Part shown: piece after piece, positions 1 through 11,408 of the stretch
Position numbering within the stretch: position 1 is the stretch's first letter
How the letters are laid out: every line of letters begins with the position of its first letter
Assembly (NCBI GenBank): GCA_002709185.1
Contig: PAQB01000028.1
Coordinates: 1-16,261 of the forward strand
Direction of reading: 5' to 3'
Length of the DNA: 16,261 nt
From: Flavobacteriaceae bacterium
Lineage (GTDB): Bacteria; Bacteroidota; Bacteroidia; Flavobacteriales; Flavobacteriaceae
Program-made: the position numbers and the translations under genes
Notes under the pieces: model-generated
Told to the model about the DNA's origin: nothing
The model's database searches: none
What the model saw: only the letters and a program-made list of their open reading frames with translations

Positions 1-1
1 A

Positions 2-334
2 GAAGCTATTACAGAACCCTTTCAGGTTGATGGCAGTAAATGCATTTCGTATTTTACCATAGAATTAAAAGACAACATTCCAAACGAAATGAAAGGAAAG
101 TTAGACCATTGGGCGTTTGGTTGTGATGTATGTCAAGACGTATGTCCTTGGAATCATTTCTCAAAACAGCACAGCGAGCCACTGTTCAATCCCAAGCCAG
201 AATTACTTTCAATGACCAAAAATGATTGGGAAGAAATTACCCAAGAAACCTTCAGTAAAGTATTTAAAAAATCCGCTGTGAAGAGAACTAAATACAGTGG
301 TTTAAAGCGTAATATTGAATTTTTAAAGGAATAA
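2..334 (+). CDS. queG: Epoxyqueuosine reductase QueG, C-terminal part (5' end outside window)
   Basis: QueG reduces epoxyqueuosine to queuosine in the wobble position of certain tRNAs, using a cobalamin cofactor and two [4Fe-4S] clusters in the cytoplasm. Only the last 110 codons are present; the frame is open from base 2 and ends in TAA at 332-334. The visible part begins with a segment containing [10 protein letters not shown], followed by [12 protein letters not shown]. Together these supply one cysteine (first segment) and three (second) of the family's ferredoxin-like cluster ligands. The tail, ending in [11 protein letters not shown], fits the usual QueG C-terminus. The cobalamin-binding region and the first Cys-rich cluster motif lie upstream and cannot be judged. 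The gene ends 60 bp before maeB, which has its own promoter-like element, so the two are probably separate units. Confidence 0.93.
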   Translation, partial: EAITEPFQVDGSKCISYFTIELKDNIPNEMKGKLDHWAFGCDVCQDVCPWNHFSKQHSEPLFNPKPELLSMTKNDWEEITQETFSKVFKKSAVKRTKYSGLKRNIEFLKE

Positions 335-362
335 CCCTGAGTGTCCATGTCAAAAATACCCC

Positions 363-370
363 TAACTTTG
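363..370 (+). promoter_or_regulatory. Bacteroidota-type -7 promoter element upstream of maeB
   Basis: TAACTTTG matches the Bacteroidota -7 consensus TAnnTTTG exactly. A GTG at 341-343, two of three bases of the -33 TTG, lies exactly 19 bases upstream. The element sits 24 bp before the maeB ATG, leaving a short 5' leader. Inferred from consensus only. Confidence 0.6.
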
Positions 371-394
371 TATCTTTAATAACTAAAATTTATT

Positions 395-2671
395 ATGTCA
401 AAACGCACCAGACACGAACTTGAGGCCCTTGCGTACCATGCCAAGCCAAATCCAGGGAAAATACAAGTTATACCCACTAAAAAATACGCCACTCAGCGAG
501 ATTTGTCTTTGGCTTATTCTCCGGGGGTAGCGGCACCTTGTCTCGAAATTCAAAAAAATCCTTCAGAAGCCTACAAATACACCTCTAAAGGAAATTTAGT
601 GGCTGTTATTTCTAATGGAACAGCGGTTTTAGGATTAGGGAATATTGGTCCCGAGGCTTCAAAACCTGTTATGGAAGGTAAGGGACTTTTATTTAAAATT
701 TTTGCAGATATCGACGTTTTTGATATTGAGGTTGATACTGAAGATATTGAAGAATTTATCGCAACGGTTAAAAATATAGCCCCCACATTTGGAGGCATTA
801 ATCTAGAAGATATCAAAGCCCCCGAAGCTTTTGAAATTGAAAAACGGCTTAAGGCAGAATTAAATATCCCAGTGATGCATGACGATCAACATGGGACAGC
901 GATTATTTCTGCTGCTGCGCTTCTCAATGCGCTTGAATTGGCAGGTAAGAACATTGATGAGGTGCAAATTGTGGTTAGTGGGGCCGGGGCTGCTGCCATC
1001 TCGTGTACAAGGCTTTACAGATCATTTGGGGCCAAACGCGAAAACATAGTGATGTTAGACAGTAAAGGTGTGATACGCCAGGACCGTGACAATCTAAGCT
1101 CTCAAAAGTCTGAATTTGCGACTGCTAAGGATGTAAATTCTCTGGAAGACGCCATGGTGGGTGCCGATGTTTTTATAGGACTTTCAATAGCAGATTTGGT
1201 CACTCCAAAAATGCTAAAATCCATGGCAGCGAAACCGATTGTATTTGCGATGGCCAATCCAGACCCTGAAATAAAGTACAATTTAGCTGTAAAAACGCGT
1301 GATGATATCATCATGGCTACGGGTCGTAGTGACACGCCAAACCAGGTCAATAATGTATTGGGCTTTCCTTTTATATTCAGAGGTGCTTTGGATGTGCGCG
1401 CCACGACCATAAACGAAGCCATGAAAAAGGCCGCAGTTGTTGCCCTTGCAGACTTAGCCAAGGAGCCTGTTCCAGAGCAAGTGAATGTTGCTTATGGAGA
1501 AATGCGCCTTACTTTTGGTAATGATTATATCATTCCAAAACCTTTTGATCCCAGATTAATCGCTAAAATTCCTCCAGCGGTTGCCAAAGCAGCCATGGAA
1601 AGCGGCGTTGCTCAGGCTCCTATTTCAGATTGGGAAAAATACGAAAGCAGATTATTGGACCGCATGAACGCCGATAATAAAATTGTACGGCTGTTATCTG
1701 ACGGAGCGAAATCAAACCCCAAACGCGTGGTATTTGCGGAAGCCGATCAGTTGGACGTGCTTAAAGCGGCTCAAATTGTTCACGAAGAGGGCATTGCGCA
1801 TCCCATTTTATTAGGGAATAAAAAACAAATTGAAAGTCTGAAATCAGAACTAGAATTTGATGCTGATGTACCTATTATTGACCCCAAAGATGAGGCTCAC
1901 AACGCACAGAAAAACAAATACGGGGAAGTGTTTTGGAAACAACAAAAGCGTAGGGGTCAAACACTTTTTTCTGCCCAAAAACTCATGCGTGAGCGCAATT
2001 ACTATGCTGCCATGATGGTCAATGAAGGCGATGCAGATGCCTTGATAACAGGCTATTCCAGGAGCTACCCATCGATTGTAAAGCCGATGTTGGATTTAAT
2101 AGGATTAGCCCCGGGTTCAACAAGAATTGCAACCACTAACGTGATGATCACTCAGCGTGGACCGATGTTTTTAAGTGATACAGCCATCAATATCAACCCT
2201 ACGGCACACGATTTGATTAAAATTACACAAATGACTTCTGGTGTAATGAAAATGTTTGGCATTAAACCAGTTATGGCCATGCTGTCTTATTCAAATTTTG
2301 GATCCTCCAAAGATCAAACGGCCACAAAGGTAAGGGAAGCAGTTGCTTATTTACACCGTCGCCATCCCGATTTGTCTGTCGATGGCGAACTGCAAACGGA
2401 CTTTGCCTTGAACAGTAAACTGCTCAAGGCCAATTTCCCATTTTCAAAACTTGCCAATAAAAAAGTAAATGCCTTAATTTTTCCAAATTTAGAATCGGCT
2501 AACATCACCTATAAATTGCTGAAAGAACTCAATAATGCTGAATCAATTGGACCCATTATGATGGGGCTTAAAAAACCGGTTCATATCATCCAATTTGGAG
2601 CCAGTGTGGATGAAATTGTAAACATGACAGCTGTGGCTGTCATTGATGCCCAACAAAAACAGAAGCAATAA
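395..2671 (+). CDS. maeB: NADP-dependent malic enzyme with C-terminal phosphotransacetylase-like domain
   Basis: MaeB oxidatively decarboxylates malate to pyruvate with NADP+, supplying NADPH and pyruvate in the cytoplasm. The 758-residue length is that of the two-domain MaeB type. Residues 1 to about 420 form the malic enzyme: [10 protein letters not shown] at 40-49, the EGKG lysine at 94-97, NLEDIKAPE at 136-144, DDQHGTAI at 163-170, the nucleotide-binding GAGAAA at 196-201, and ANPDPE near 287. From about residue 445 to the end is a phosphotransacetylase (PTA)-like domain, recognisable by [12 protein letters not shown] and the [15 protein letters not shown] tail. In studied MaeB proteins this domain senses acetyl-CoA allosterically instead of catalysing PTA chemistry; that is family knowledge, not visible here. 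The ATG at 395 lies downstream of a good promoter element. No terminator hairpin is evident after the stop. Confidence 0.96.
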   Translation: MSKRTRHELEALAYHAKPNPGKIQVIPTKKYATQRDLSLAYSPGVAAPCLEIQKNPSEAYKYTSKGNLVAVISNGTAVLGLGNIGPEASKPVMEGKGLLFKIFADIDVFDIEVDTEDIEEFIATVKNIAPTFGGINLEDIKAPEAFEIEKRLKAELNIPVMHDDQHGTAIISAAALLNALELAGKNIDEVQIVVSGAGAAAISCTRLYRSFGAKRENIVMLDSKGVIRQDRDNLSSQKSEFATAKDVNSLEDAMVGADVFIGLSIADLVTPKMLKSMAAKPIVFAMANPDPEIKYNLAVKTRDDIIMATGRSDTPNQVNNVLGFPFIFRGALDVRATTINEAMKKAAVVALADLAKEPVPEQVNVAYGEMRLTFGNDYIIPKPFDPRLIAKIPPAVAKAAMESGVAQAPISDWEKYESRLLDRMNADNKIVRLLSDGAKSNPKRVVFAEADQLDVLKAAQIVHEEGIAHPILLGNKKQIESLKSELEFDADVPIIDPKDEAHNAQKNKYGEVFWKQQKRRGQTLFSAQKLMRERNYYAAMMVNEGDADALITGYSRSYPSIVKPMLDLIGLAPGSTRIATTNVMITQRGPMFLSDTAININPTAHDLIKITQMTSGVMKMFGIKPVMAMLSYSNFGSSKDQTATKVREAVAYLHRRHPDLSVDGELQTDFALNSKLLKANFPFSKLANKKVNALIFPNLESANITYKLLKELNNAESIGPIMMGLKKPVHIIQFGASVDEIVNMTAVAVIDAQQKQKQ

Positions 2672-2717
2672 AAAATACAGCCTCCGATTTTCATCTTAAA
2701 ATGTATGATAATTTTAG

Positions 2718-2725
2718 TACATTTG
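2718..2725 (+). promoter_or_regulatory. Bacteroidota-type -7 promoter element upstream of ruvA
   Basis: TACATTTG matches TAnnTTTG exactly, and a TTA at 2696-2698 (two of three bases of the -33 TTG) lies exactly 19 bases upstream. It is 19 bp before the ruvA ATG and is the only convincing promoter before the ruvA-sprA pair, so it probably drives both genes. Consensus match only. Confidence 0.6.
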
Positions 2726-2744
2726 AGGTTCTAATATTCAAAAG

Positions 2745-3326
2745 ATGATTACTCAAATTAGAGGTAGATTGGTTGAAAAGTCACCCACAGGGGTGGTTAT
2801 TGACTGCAATGGTGTAGGCTATTTTATTCATATTTCCTTACATACATTTTCTCAGCTTACAGATAGTGAGTCAATTAAACTCTTGACACATTTACAAGTC
2901 AAGGAAGATGCTCATCAGCTTTATGGCTTTGCAACAGCTATGGAACGGGAAATTTTTAGACTTTTAATCTCTGTAAGCGGTATAGGTACCAATACTGCAA
3001 GAACCATGTTGTCTTCGTTGACACCAAAACAAGTTCGAGAAGGTATTGCGGCCGAAGATGTAGCTCTAATTCAATCGGTCAAAGGGATTGGGCTTAAAAC
3101 CGCTCAGCGTGTGATCATTGATCTTAAGGATAAGATTTTAAAAATATATGATATTGATGAAACTCTTTCTGTTTCAAACAATACAAATAAAGATGAAGCG
3201 TTATCTGCATTGGAAGTATTGGGTTTTGCTAAAAAGCAAAGCGAACGTATCGTTATGAAAATATTGAGCAACACTCCAGAGGCTTCTGTGGAGTTTCTCA
3301 TAAAAGAGGCTTTAAAAAATCTTTAA
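2745..3326 (+). CDS. ruvA: Holliday junction branch migration protein RuvA
   Basis: RuvA is the DNA-binding subunit of the RuvAB complex. It binds the four-way Holliday junction as a tetramer and loads the RuvB motor for branch migration during recombinational repair. The 193-residue length is normal for the family. The N-terminal OB-fold starts MITQIRGRLVEK and includes CNGVGYFIHIS at 21-31. Two helix-hairpin-helix motifs follow: SVSGIGTNTA at 77-86 and SVKGIGLKTA at 111-120. A small C-terminal domain, the one that contacts RuvB in the family, spans about 148-193 (DEALSALEVLGF). The start is the ATG at 2745. The stop is 3 bp before the sprA TTG, so sprA translation may be coupled to ruvA. 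No ruvB or ruvC is in the window. Confidence 0.97.
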   Translation: MITQIRGRLVEKSPTGVVIDCNGVGYFIHISLHTFSQLTDSESIKLLTHLQVKEDAHQLYGFATAMEREIFRLLISVSGIGTNTARTMLSSLTPKQVREGIAAEDVALIQSVKGIGLKTAQRVIIDLKDKILKIYDIDETLSVSNNTNKDEALSALEVLGFAKKQSERIVMKILSNTPEASVEFLIKEALKNL

Positions 3327-3329
3327 GTA

Positions 3330-6300
3330 TTGAAAATTATCAACGCCAAAATAATTTTGAGACGTCATTTTCTTGTGGCAGCTTTGCTGACTTGCACATG
3401 CTTTGTTTGGGGACAACAACCCGCTGTGGTTAGAGATTCCACCTCCACCACTTTCTCTTTTAGAAACTTAGAGATCCCAAACCCCAACAGTATCGTTAGT
3501 CAGTATACTTACGACCCCACAACGGACCGTTATTATTACACGTCTAAAATTGGTGAATATAATATCAATTATCCAGTCATTTTAACCCCTAAAGAATTTC
3601 AAGAACTTATACAAACCGAAAACTTAAAACTTTATTATAAAGAAAAAATTGATGCATACAAAGGTTTAAAAGATGGCGACGACGCTGCCAGGAAAAATTT
3701 AATTCCAGATCTTTATGTGAACAACAAATTTTTTGAATCAATTTTTGGGAGTAACGTCATTTCTATTGTACCCCAGGGCTCCGTTGAAATGGACCTTGGT
3801 GTGATGTATACAAAGCAAGAGAATCCTTCATTTTCACCAAGAAATCAAAGTAATTTTACTTTTGATTTCGACCAACGTATCAGCTTAAGTCTTATGGGCA
3901 AAATTGGGACTCGGTTGCAAGCGAATTTAAATTATGATACCCAGTCTACCTTCGATTTTCAGAATATTTTTAAACTTGATTTTGACCCCACAATTGATGG
4001 TGGTGAAGATAATATACTTCAGAAATTAGAAATTGGAAATATCAGCATGCCGCTAAACAGTTCACTAATCAGTGGGGCACAGTCCTTATTTGGAGTTAAA
4101 ACCGAACTGCAATTTGGGAAAACGCGCATTACGGGTGTTTTTTCTGAGCAACGCTCGGAAACACGAAACATTGTTGCGCAAGGCGGAGGGACACTTCAAG
4201 AATTTGATTTTTTTGGCTTGGATTACGACGAAAATAGACATTTTTTCTTAGGCCATTATTTTAGAGAAAACTACGATCAAGCGCTGGAAAATTACCCTTT
4301 TATAAATTCTCAGGTTCAAATTACCAGGATTGAGGTTTGGGTTACCAATCGCACCAACCAGACGCAAAATATTCGCAACATTGTTGCATTACAAGATCTT
4401 GGAGAGTCTTCAAGAATAGGTCTTGCAGCACCGCCTATAGGCTTTATTAACGTTGGCCCTGGGGCTTATCCCAACAATTCCAATAATGCTTTTGATCCCA
4501 CTATTATAGGGGAATCAGGGTCTCAACTAAATGAAGCAATTAGAGATATTGCCACTGCTCAGTCTGGGTTTTTAGTCAATGGAGTCAATGAAGGTTTTGA
4601 TTATGGTAAATTGGAAAATGCCAGAAAATTAAATCAAAATAGTGAGTATAAAGTCAATACCCAATTGGGATATATTTCCTTGAACCAGAGGCTTCAAAAT
4701 GATGAGGTTTTGGCAGTGGCCTATCAATTTACGGTTGGTGGTGAAGTTTATCAAGTAGGTGAGTTTGCCAATGATGGAGTTAATGCAACCGATGTCAATA
4801 CCAATGTCAATTCCGGTAATCAAATTGTGAACAACCAAAGTTTGGTGTTGAAAATGTTGAAAAGTCCAGTAACAAATGTCGATCAGCCCATTTGGGATCT
4901 GATGATGAAAAATATTTACAGCACTGGCGCTTATCAACTTTCGCAGGAAGATTTTAAATTGAATATTTTTTACAATGAAACCTCCTCCTTAAACTACATT
5001 ACCCCCGCCAGTGGGACCCCTTTTCCAGCGCCGCTTGGAAATGCAGATCCCATTAATGAGATTCCATTGATTAGACTTTTTAATTTTGACCGTTTAAATT
5101 ACAATAACGATCCACAAAACAAAGGAGATGGTTTTTTCGATTTTGTGCCACAAATCACTGTGATTCCAGAAAATGGAATGATTATTTTTACAAAAGTTGA
5201 GCCCTTTGGAAGTTATTTATTTGAAACGTTGCGTTTGAATCCATCTGAATCTTATGAATCGGATGAATCTACCCCAGGGAATTACAATGCGAACCAATCT
5301 AAATATGTATACAGATCTTTGTATAGCAGTACCAAGACTGCGGCACTTCAAGACAGTGAGAAAAATAAATTTCAAATCCGTGGCCGTTATAAATCCACAG
5401 GCGGCTCAGGAATCCCAATTGGCGCCTACAACGTTCCCAGGGGCTCTGTGAAAGTTACTGCTGGAGGCCGTGTTTTGGTTGAGGGAGTTGACTACACGGT
5501 CAATTATCAAATCGGAACGGTTCAGATTTTAGACCCTTCCTTACAGAGTTCCAACACGCCGATTCAAGTTTCTGTTGAAAACAATGCAGTTTTTGGGCAG
5601 CAAACAAAACGCTTTACAGGCTTTAACATTGAGCATCAATTCAACGAAAATTTTGTATTGGGAGGAACCCTACTTAACTTAAATGAAAGGCCAATCACCC
5701 AAAAAGCAAATTATGGCACCGAGCCCATTAACAACACCATCTTTGGCTTGAATGGAAATTATTCCACAGAAGTGCCTTTTCTTACTAGGATGGCTAACAA
5801 ATTACCAAATATTGACACCGATGTGACGTCTAATTTATCGGTTCGTGGGGAGTTTGCTTACTTAAAGCCTGGGGCTCCAAAGGGTACTGATTTTAACAGT
5901 GAAGTAACTTCTTATATTGACGATTTTGAAGGCACTCAAAATGGCATAAGTTTACTCAGTCCGCAGTCTTGGTTTTTATCGAGCCGCCCCAAAGCATTGG
6001 GTCGAGTTTATGCTCAGGGAAGTGAGGATGATAATGGTTATCAAAATGGTTTTGACCGTGCCTTGCTTAATTGGTATACCGTAGATCCCATTTTTTATAG
6101 CTCTCAACGTCCTGGTGAAATTACAGATAACGATGTCTCTAATTTATACACAAGACGCATTTTTATTGATGAATTATTTCCAGAAGTAGATTTAGTTACC
6201 GGACAATATACCGTTATAAACTCTTTGGACCTAGTATACAGACCGACAGAACGTGGGCCATATAACTACCAATCCGGTGCCGAAGACGGGATCTTAGAAA

Positions 6301-9300
6301 ACCCTCAAAACAGTTGGGCAGGTATTTCGAGGCAATTGACCTCTACAGACTTTGAACAGGCCAATGTGGAATACATAGAATTTTGGTTGATGGATCCTTT
6401 TCTCGACAATCCATCGAATTCTGGAGGTAAACTTGTATTAAATCTCGGAAATATTTCTGAGGATGTGATTAAAGACGGTACAAAACAGTATGAAAATGGC
6501 CTGCCTGTCGACGGGGACATCAGTTTATTACCACAAACTGCCTGGGGTACCGTAAACCCGCAAAATCAATCTTTAATTTATGCCTTTTCTTCCCAAGGTC
6601 AAGAACGAGATAATCAAGATGTAGGTTTGGATGGTTATGATGATAGTGAAGAAGCCAGTGCGGATCCAAGATTTTCGGCCTTTTCAAATTTATCTGATCC
6701 GGCCAATGATAATTACACCTACTTTTTAAACACAACTGGGGATATTTTTGAGCGTTACAGGTATTACAATGGTCTGGAAGGGAATTCTCCAGATGTTTTT
6801 ACAGAAACCAACCGCGGCTCAACAACCCAGCCTGATGTTGAAGACATCAACAGGGACAACACCATGAATACGATTGACAGCTATTATGAATATGAAATAG
6901 AGATCAATTCTGCCGCACTTAATAATGCCAATAACCCTCTCATTGTTGATCGGAAAACTGTTGCGAACATTACCCTTCCTAACGGATCCCCCTCCGGTAA
7001 TATCAACTGGTATCAATTTAGGATTCCTCTCACAGGATATACAAATGCCGTTGGTGGGATTTCTGATTTTAGATCCATTCGGTTTACAAGGCTTTATTTG
7101 GAAGATTTTACAGAAACAACTGTTTTTAGATTTGGGACTTTTGACTTGGTAAGAAGTGATTGGAGGCGTTTTCAGCAGGCTTTAGATGAAGAGTCTGACG
7201 CTGCTACTTTAATAGAACCCACTGTTTTTAGCGTTGGAATCGTTGGCATACAAGAGAATGATGGGAGTTATGTGTCTCCTCCCAGTGTTCAACGCGAGCA
7301 ATTGAACAACAACAATACCATCGTCCGTCAAAATGAACAGTCTTTAGTTGTTGATGTATGTGACTTGGAACGAAGCGATTCTAGAGCAGTTTTTAAGAAT
7401 ATCAATGTGGACATGCGTCAGTATAAAAAGGTGAAAATGTTCATCCATGCGGAGGATGGAGAGTCAGATAGTTTCCAACAAGGAGACTTGGTTGCTTTCG
7501 TTCGAATGGGGAATGATTTCACACAAAACTATTATCAAATGGAGCTCCCGTTAAGAAAATCTTCAGGTGCTGTAGGCGCTGCAGAATCCGAAGTTTGGCC
7601 AGAATTCAACGCACTTAATATTCCTTTAGAATTGCTTGAAAAAATCAAATCTTTAGGCATCAGTCAAGGGACTTTAAGTAATGAAGATCCTACTTTTTAT
7701 AATGTTATTGATGGAGAATTGCAGGAAATTCCTGTCGATGGCTTTTCGCCCTTTTCGTTAGGGGTAAATTCCTCTCAAACCGAAACCCCATTTGAGCAAC
7801 GGATTGCCATAAAAGGAAATCCGAATTTTGGAGATATCAGATCTTTAATGATTGGTGTTAAAAACATCGGCTCTAATGACTTATGTGCCGAGGTGTGGTT
7901 CAACGAACTTCGGATTGCAGATATGGACAACGAAGGGGGTTGGGCCACCATCATGAGCATGGATTCAAATATTGCTGATTTTATGAACGTGAATGCCAAC
8001 ATTAAACGCAGTACTACAGGATTTGGAAATCTAGATCAAGGCCCCAATGAGCGCAGCCGTGAGGACTTAAAACAATATGATGTGGTTACCAATATGAACT
8101 TGGGTCAATTACTACCAAAAAAATGGGGTTTGCAAATTCCTTTTAACTATGGTCAGAGTGAAACAATGATTACCCCAGAATACGACCAACAATACAAGGA
8201 TTTGAAACTACAAAGCCGATTAGATGCTGCTGATAACAGTGATGAAAGAGAACGAATTCTTTCTCAATCTGAAGATTATACCAAGCGACAAAGCATTAAT
8301 CTTATTGGTGTGAAAAAGCAACGAACCGGAGATGCCAAACCCAGAGTCTATGATATTGAAAATTTGACTTTTAACTATTCCTATAACGAAACACAACACC
8401 GCGATTTTGAGATTGAAAATGCTTTGGATCAAAATGTACGTGTTGGCGCCAACTACAGTCACAGTTTTCAACCTCTTAATTTTGAACCTTTCAAGAAAAA
8501 CGATTCTCTTTTCACGGGGCGTTATTGGAAAATTTTGAAAGACTTTAATTTGAATTTATTGCCCACAATTTTGACAATCAATTCAGATGTCAACAGACAA
8601 TTCAACAGTCAAAAATTTAGAGATGCCGATTTGGGTGCTAACAACCTTGTAATTGATGAATTGATTCGTAGAAATTACACCTTTGACCTTCAATACACCA
8701 TCAATTATCAATTAAGTAAAGCCTTGAGTCTAAATTTCACATCCTCAAACAATCATATTGTACGAAATTATTTTATCAATGATGATTTGAATGGTGATCA
8801 AGATCCAGACTTAGACATATGGGACCGTTTTTTCGATTTTGGTGATCCCAACCGCCACACCCAACAGTTAGGCATCAATTATGCATTACCATTAAACAAG
8901 ATTCCGACTTTTGATTTTATCAACGCAAACTATTCCTATTCGGGTGATTTCCAATGGAGTAAAGGTTCCGATCTTTTTGGGCAACTCAATGTTGACGGTC
9001 AAACTTATAATTTAGGGAACTCTATTTCCAATGCCAACCAACACAACTTTAATAGTGCCTTTGACATGCGAAAACTCTACCGTTACTTGGGGGTAAAAAA
9101 ATCCAGCTCAAATCGAAATTCCAGAAGACCCTCTTCGCGTTCTGGATTTGAAACGAGCCCTACTGAAACTCCAAAAAGAAATTCTAAAAAGAAATCTAAA
9201 TTAAAAGAAATTGGAATTGGCTTGCTCACAAGTATCAATAGGATGCAACTTAATTACGCTGAAAACAACAGTTCTTTTTTACCAGGATATTTACCTACAC

Positions 9301-10592
9301 CCGGTGTCATGGGTACGCTACAACCAACTTTGGGTTACACCTTAGGAAGTCAAAGAGATGTTCGTTATATCGCGGCTCAAAACGGATGGCTTACGACCTT
9401 TGATCAGTTCAATCAGCAATACACAGAGACCCATAATGAGAACTTGGATTATGCCATTAATACAGAGCCCATCCCGGATTTGAAAATTGACTTTACAGGC
9501 GGTAAAACTTATGCCACGAACTTTACCGAAAACTTTAATACCATTGACAGCAATGGTGATGGTCTAAGCAACAGTTATAATTCGCTCATACAAAACACTT
9601 TTGGTAATTTTAATATTTCCACTTCACTCATCCGTACTGCATTCAGTAAAAGTGACGAACTCAATTCCTCAGCATTTGAAACTTTTAAAAGCAACCGTTT
9701 GGTAATTGCACAACGATTGGCAGATAATTTTTATGGCGCTGCTGGTTACGCCACTGATATTGATGGATACCCACTAGGATTTGGAAAAAATAGTCAGGCT
9801 GTTCTACTTCCCGCATTTTTGTCTGCTTACACTGGTAAAGGAGCCAATCAAGTTAGCCTCAGCGCCTTCCGAGACATACCGATCCCCAATTGGAATTTAA
9901 AATATACAGGATTAATGAGAAATAAATGGTTTAAAAAGAATTTTAGACGCTTTTCAATCACCCATGGTTATAGAGCCTCCTATACCATAAATCAATTTAG
10001 AACAAATTTAGACTATCAAGCTGCGGACCCCACTTTGGATTACGCCTCTCAAGACGCCAATGTACTAGACCAATCGGGAAATTATAAAAGCCAAACTTTG
10101 TTTAGCAATGTCAACTTAGTGGAACAGTTTAGCCCGCTTGTTAAGTTAGATTTTGAAATGAAAAATTCGATTAAATTTTCTGGAGAAATAAAAAAAGACA
10201 GAAGCCTATCCATCAGTTTTGATAACAATCTTCTTACAGAAATTCAAGGCTATGAGTACATATTTGGTCTGGGTTATCGCATCAAAGATTTAAGAATAAG
10301 ATCCAAACTTGCAGGGCCTCGTAAAATTGTAAAAAGTGACTTAAATATGAAAGCAGATATTTCTGTTAGAAACAATAAGACCATTATCCGCTATTTGGAT
10401 TTAGACAACAATCAAATCAGTGCAGGGCAAACCATATGGAGTATAAAGTATGCAGCAGACTATGCTTTCAGTAATAACCTGACTGCGATTTTCTACTTTG
10501 ATTATGCTTTTTCTGAATACGCGATATCGACCGCTTTCCCGCAAACAACCATACGCTCTGGATTTACCTTGCGTTACAATTTTGGAAACTAA
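3330..10592 (+). CDS. sprA: T9SS outer-membrane translocon SprA (Sov homologue)
   Basis: SprA is the giant single-chain β-barrel through which type IX secretion cargo crosses the outer membrane; in Flavobacterium it is needed for gliding and adhesin secretion, and PorV and Plug are its partners (family knowledge). At 2420 aa it matches the usual length of about 2400. The only sensible start is TTG at 3330. It gives a basic start, a hydrophobic core ([16 protein letters not shown]) and QQ, a clear signal peptide ending near residue 28-30. Residues of about 680-735 ([17 protein letters not shown], then a GVDYTV segment) resemble the SprA N-terminal family repeat. The rest is rich in alternating aromatic β-strands and ends in LRYNFGN, typical of an outer-membrane barrel. 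Oddities include a Lys/Arg/Ser-rich insertion at about 1923-1960 and Asp/Asn-rich, calcium-loop-like motifs near 1819 and 2073. The gene follows ruvA by 3 bp and precedes gcvH by 16 bp. Confidence 0.96.
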   Translation: MKIINAKIILRRHFLVAALLTCTCFVWGQQPAVVRDSTSTTFSFRNLEIPNPNSIVSQYTYDPTTDRYYYTSKIGEYNINYPVILTPKEFQELIQTENLKLYYKEKIDAYKGLKDGDDAARKNLIPDLYVNNKFFESIFGSNVISIVPQGSVEMDLGVMYTKQENPSFSPRNQSNFTFDFDQRISLSLMGKIGTRLQANLNYDTQSTFDFQNIFKLDFDPTIDGGEDNILQKLEIGNISMPLNSSLISGAQSLFGVKTELQFGKTRITGVFSEQRSETRNIVAQGGGTLQEFDFFGLDYDENRHFFLGHYFRENYDQALENYPFINSQVQITRIEVWVTNRTNQTQNIRNIVALQDLGESSRIGLAAPPIGFINVGPGAYPNNSNNAFDPTIIGESGSQLNEAIRDIATAQSGFLVNGVNEGFDYGKLENARKLNQNSEYKVNTQLGYISLNQRLQNDEVLAVAYQFTVGGEVYQVGEFANDGVNATDVNTNVNSGNQIVNNQSLVLKMLKSPVTNVDQPIWDLMMKNIYSTGAYQLSQEDFKLNIFYNETSSLNYITPASGTPFPAPLGNADPINEIPLIRLFNFDRLNYNNDPQNKGDGFFDFVPQITVIPENGMIIFTKVEPFGSYLFETLRLNPSESYESDESTPGNYNANQSKYVYRSLYSSTKTAALQDSEKNKFQIRGRYKSTGGSGIPIGAYNVPRGSVKVTAGGRVLVEGVDYTVNYQIGTVQILDPSLQSSNTPIQVSVENNAVFGQQTKRFTGFNIEHQFNENFVLGGTLLNLNERPITQKANYGTEPINNTIFGLNGNYSTEVPFLTRMANKLPNIDTDVTSNLSVRGEFAYLKPGAPKGTDFNSEVTSYIDDFEGTQNGISLLSPQSWFLSSRPKALGRVYAQGSEDDNGYQNGFDRALLNWYTVDPIFYSSQRPGEITDNDVSNLYTRRIFIDELFPEVDLVTGQYTVINSLDLVYRPTERGPYNYQSGAEDGILENPQNSWAGISRQLTSTDFEQANVEYIEFWLMDPFLDNPSNSGGKLVLNLGNISEDVIKDGTKQYENGLPVDGDISLLPQTAWGTVNPQNQSLIYAFSSQGQERDNQDVGLDGYDDSEEASADPRFSAFSNLSDPANDNYTYFLNTTGDIFERYRYYNGLEGNSPDVFTETNRGSTTQPDVEDINRDNTMNTIDSYYEYEIEINSAALNNANNPLIVDRKTVANITLPNGSPSGNINWYQFRIPLTGYTNAVGGISDFRSIRFTRLYLEDFTETTVFRFGTFDLVRSDWRRFQQALDEESDAATLIEPTVFSVGIVGIQENDGSYVSPPSVQREQLNNNNTIVRQNEQSLVVDVCDLERSDSRAVFKNINVDMRQYKKVKMFIHAEDGESDSFQQGDLVAFVRMGNDFTQNYYQMELPLRKSSGAVGAAESEVWPEFNALNIPLELLEKIKSLGISQGTLSNEDPTFYNVIDGELQEIPVDGFSPFSLGVNSSQTETPFEQRIAIKGNPNFGDIRSLMIGVKNIGSNDLCAEVWFNELRIADMDNEGGWATIMSMDSNIADFMNVNANIKRSTTGFGNLDQGPNERSREDLKQYDVVTNMNLGQLLPKKWGLQIPFNYGQSETMITPEYDQQYKDLKLQSRLDAADNSDERERILSQSEDYTKRQSINLIGVKKQRTGDAKPRVYDIENLTFNYSYNETQHRDFEIENALDQNVRVGANYSHSFQPLNFEPFKKNDSLFTGRYWKILKDFNLNLLPTILTINSDVNRQFNSQKFRDADLGANNLVIDELIRRNYTFDLQYTINYQLSKALSLNFTSSNNHIVRNYFINDDLNGDQDPDLDIWDRFFDFGDPNRHTQQLGINYALPLNKIPTFDFINANYSYSGDFQWSKGSDLFGQLNVDGQTYNLGNSISNANQHNFNSAFDMRKLYRYLGVKKSSSNRNSRRPSSRSGFETSPTETPKRNSKKKSKLKEIGIGLLTSINRMQLNYAENNSSFLPGYLPTPGVMGTLQPTLGYTLGSQRDVRYIAAQNGWLTTFDQFNQQYTETHNENLDYAINTEPIPDLKIDFTGGKTYATNFTENFNTIDSNGDGLSNSYNSLIQNTFGNFNISTSLIRTAFSKSDELNSSAFETFKSNRLVIAQRLADNFYGAAGYATDIDGYPLGFGKNSQAVLLPAFLSAYTGKGANQVSLSAFRDIPIPNWNLKYTGLMRNKWFKKNFRRFSITHGYRASYTINQFRTNLDYQAADPTLDYASQDANVLDQSGNYKSQTLFSNVNLVEQFSPLVKLDFEMKNSIKFSGEIKKDRSLSISFDNNLLTEIQGYEYIFGLGYRIKDLRIRSKLAGPRKIVKSDLNMKADISVRNNKTIIRYLDLDNNQISAGQTIWSIKYAADYAFSNNLTAIFYFDYAFSEYAISTAFPQTTIRSGFTLRYNFGN

Positions 10593-10608
10593 TTTTAAAA
10601 CACAAAAA

Positions 10609-10989
10609 ATGAATATCCCAGAAGAATTAAAATATACTAAAGACCACGAATGGATTCGTATTGATGGTGAAATACTTACCATTGGTATTACAGATTTTGC
10701 TCAAAGTGAATTGGGTGATATTGTTTATGTAGAAGTCGACACATTGGACGAAACCTTAGAAGCGGAGGCCGTTTTTGGTACGGTTGAAGCAGTTAAAACA
10801 GTATCGGATTTATTTCTGCCTGTTTCTGGTGAAATTATTGAACTCAACGAGGCGCTTGAAGATGCTCCAGAACAAGTCAATGAGGACCCTTATGGCGCTG
10901 GCTGGATGGTCAAAGTCAAGTGTAGCGATGTGTCGGAGATTGAAAGTCTTTTAGATGCTACAGCATATAAAGCCTTAATAGGTGGTTAA
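10609..10989 (+). CDS. gcvH: Glycine cleavage system H protein
   Basis: GcvH is the lipoyl carrier that shuttles the aminomethyl group among the P, T and L proteins during glycine breakdown in the cytoplasm. The ATG at 10609 gives 126 aa, the normal length, starting [17 protein letters not shown]. The frame is open further upstream to 10498, but that extension overlaps the end of sprA and has no homology to GcvH, so I reject it. The lipoylation motif [13 protein letters not shown] is intact, with Lys63 as the modified residue, and the C-terminal half carries [13 protein letters not shown]. The start is 16 bp after the sprA stop and the end overlaps the VanZ gene by 8 bp, so all three may share a transcript. 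gcvP and gcvT are not nearby. Confidence 0.97.
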   Translation: MNIPEELKYTKDHEWIRIDGEILTIGITDFAQSELGDIVYVEVDTLDETLEAEAVFGTVEAVKTVSDLFLPVSGEIIELNEALEDAPEQVNEDPYGAGWMVKVKCSDVSEIESLLDATAYKALIGG

Positions 10990-11365
10990 AAAGCTAACAA
11001 TAACAGCCGCTGGAGTTTGTTATATGTTACTTCTTATTGTTGGGAGCCTTTCAAATTTAAAAGACCTTCCAAAATTAAACATAGAATTCCAGAACAAAAT
11101 CATACATTTTACAGCTTATGCGCTGCTATGCTTTGTATGGTTTATAATGTTTGAAAGCTATAAAATGGGTAACAGTTTAAGGTACAGCATTTTGGTTTCT
11201 ATTGTCTTTGGCACGGTAATTGAATTTTTACAAGCAAACCTTACATCTTATAGGGCTTTTGATATTTTTGATATCATAGCAAATGTTGCAGGAATTTTGA
11301 TTATGACCAAATTGATTGCCTTAAATAAACCACTCATTGTTAAAAAACTAGAAACATTTATGTAG
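10982..11365 (+). CDS. VanZ-like small integral membrane protein
   Basis: This 127-residue protein belongs to the VanZ-like membrane family, whose biochemical role is mostly unknown (the namesake gives low-level teicoplanin resistance). The GTG start at 10982 overlaps the gcvH stop by 8 bp, which suggests translational coupling; no ATG lies near the N-terminus. Hydrophobic segments are visible at about 6-22, 40-57, 68-83 and 97-113. Diagnostic motifs are [12 protein letters not shown] at 38-49 and EFLQ...[14 protein letters not shown] at 81-104, matching the family's conserved E..Q, R..D and N..G positions. A gcvH-VanZ pair next to sprA is, as I recall, a recurring flavobacterial arrangement, but nothing in the sequence shows a functional link to secretion. 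Confidence 0.88.
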   Translation: MVKKLTITAAGVCYMLLLIVGSLSNLKDLPKLNIEFQNKIIHFTAYALLCFVWFIMFESYKMGNSLRYSILVSIVFGTVIEFLQANLTSYRAFDIFDIIANVAGILIMTKLIALNKPLIVKKLETFM

Positions 11366-11408
11366 TTCTATAAATTTTATTTAATTTAACCCCACAGAAA
11401 CAAACCCA

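Noticed and set aside
10498..10608. A longer gcvH frame beginning inside sprA.
   Set aside because: The extra 37 residues overlap sprA coding sequence and do not resemble GcvH; the ATG at 10609 gives the normal family length and N-terminus.
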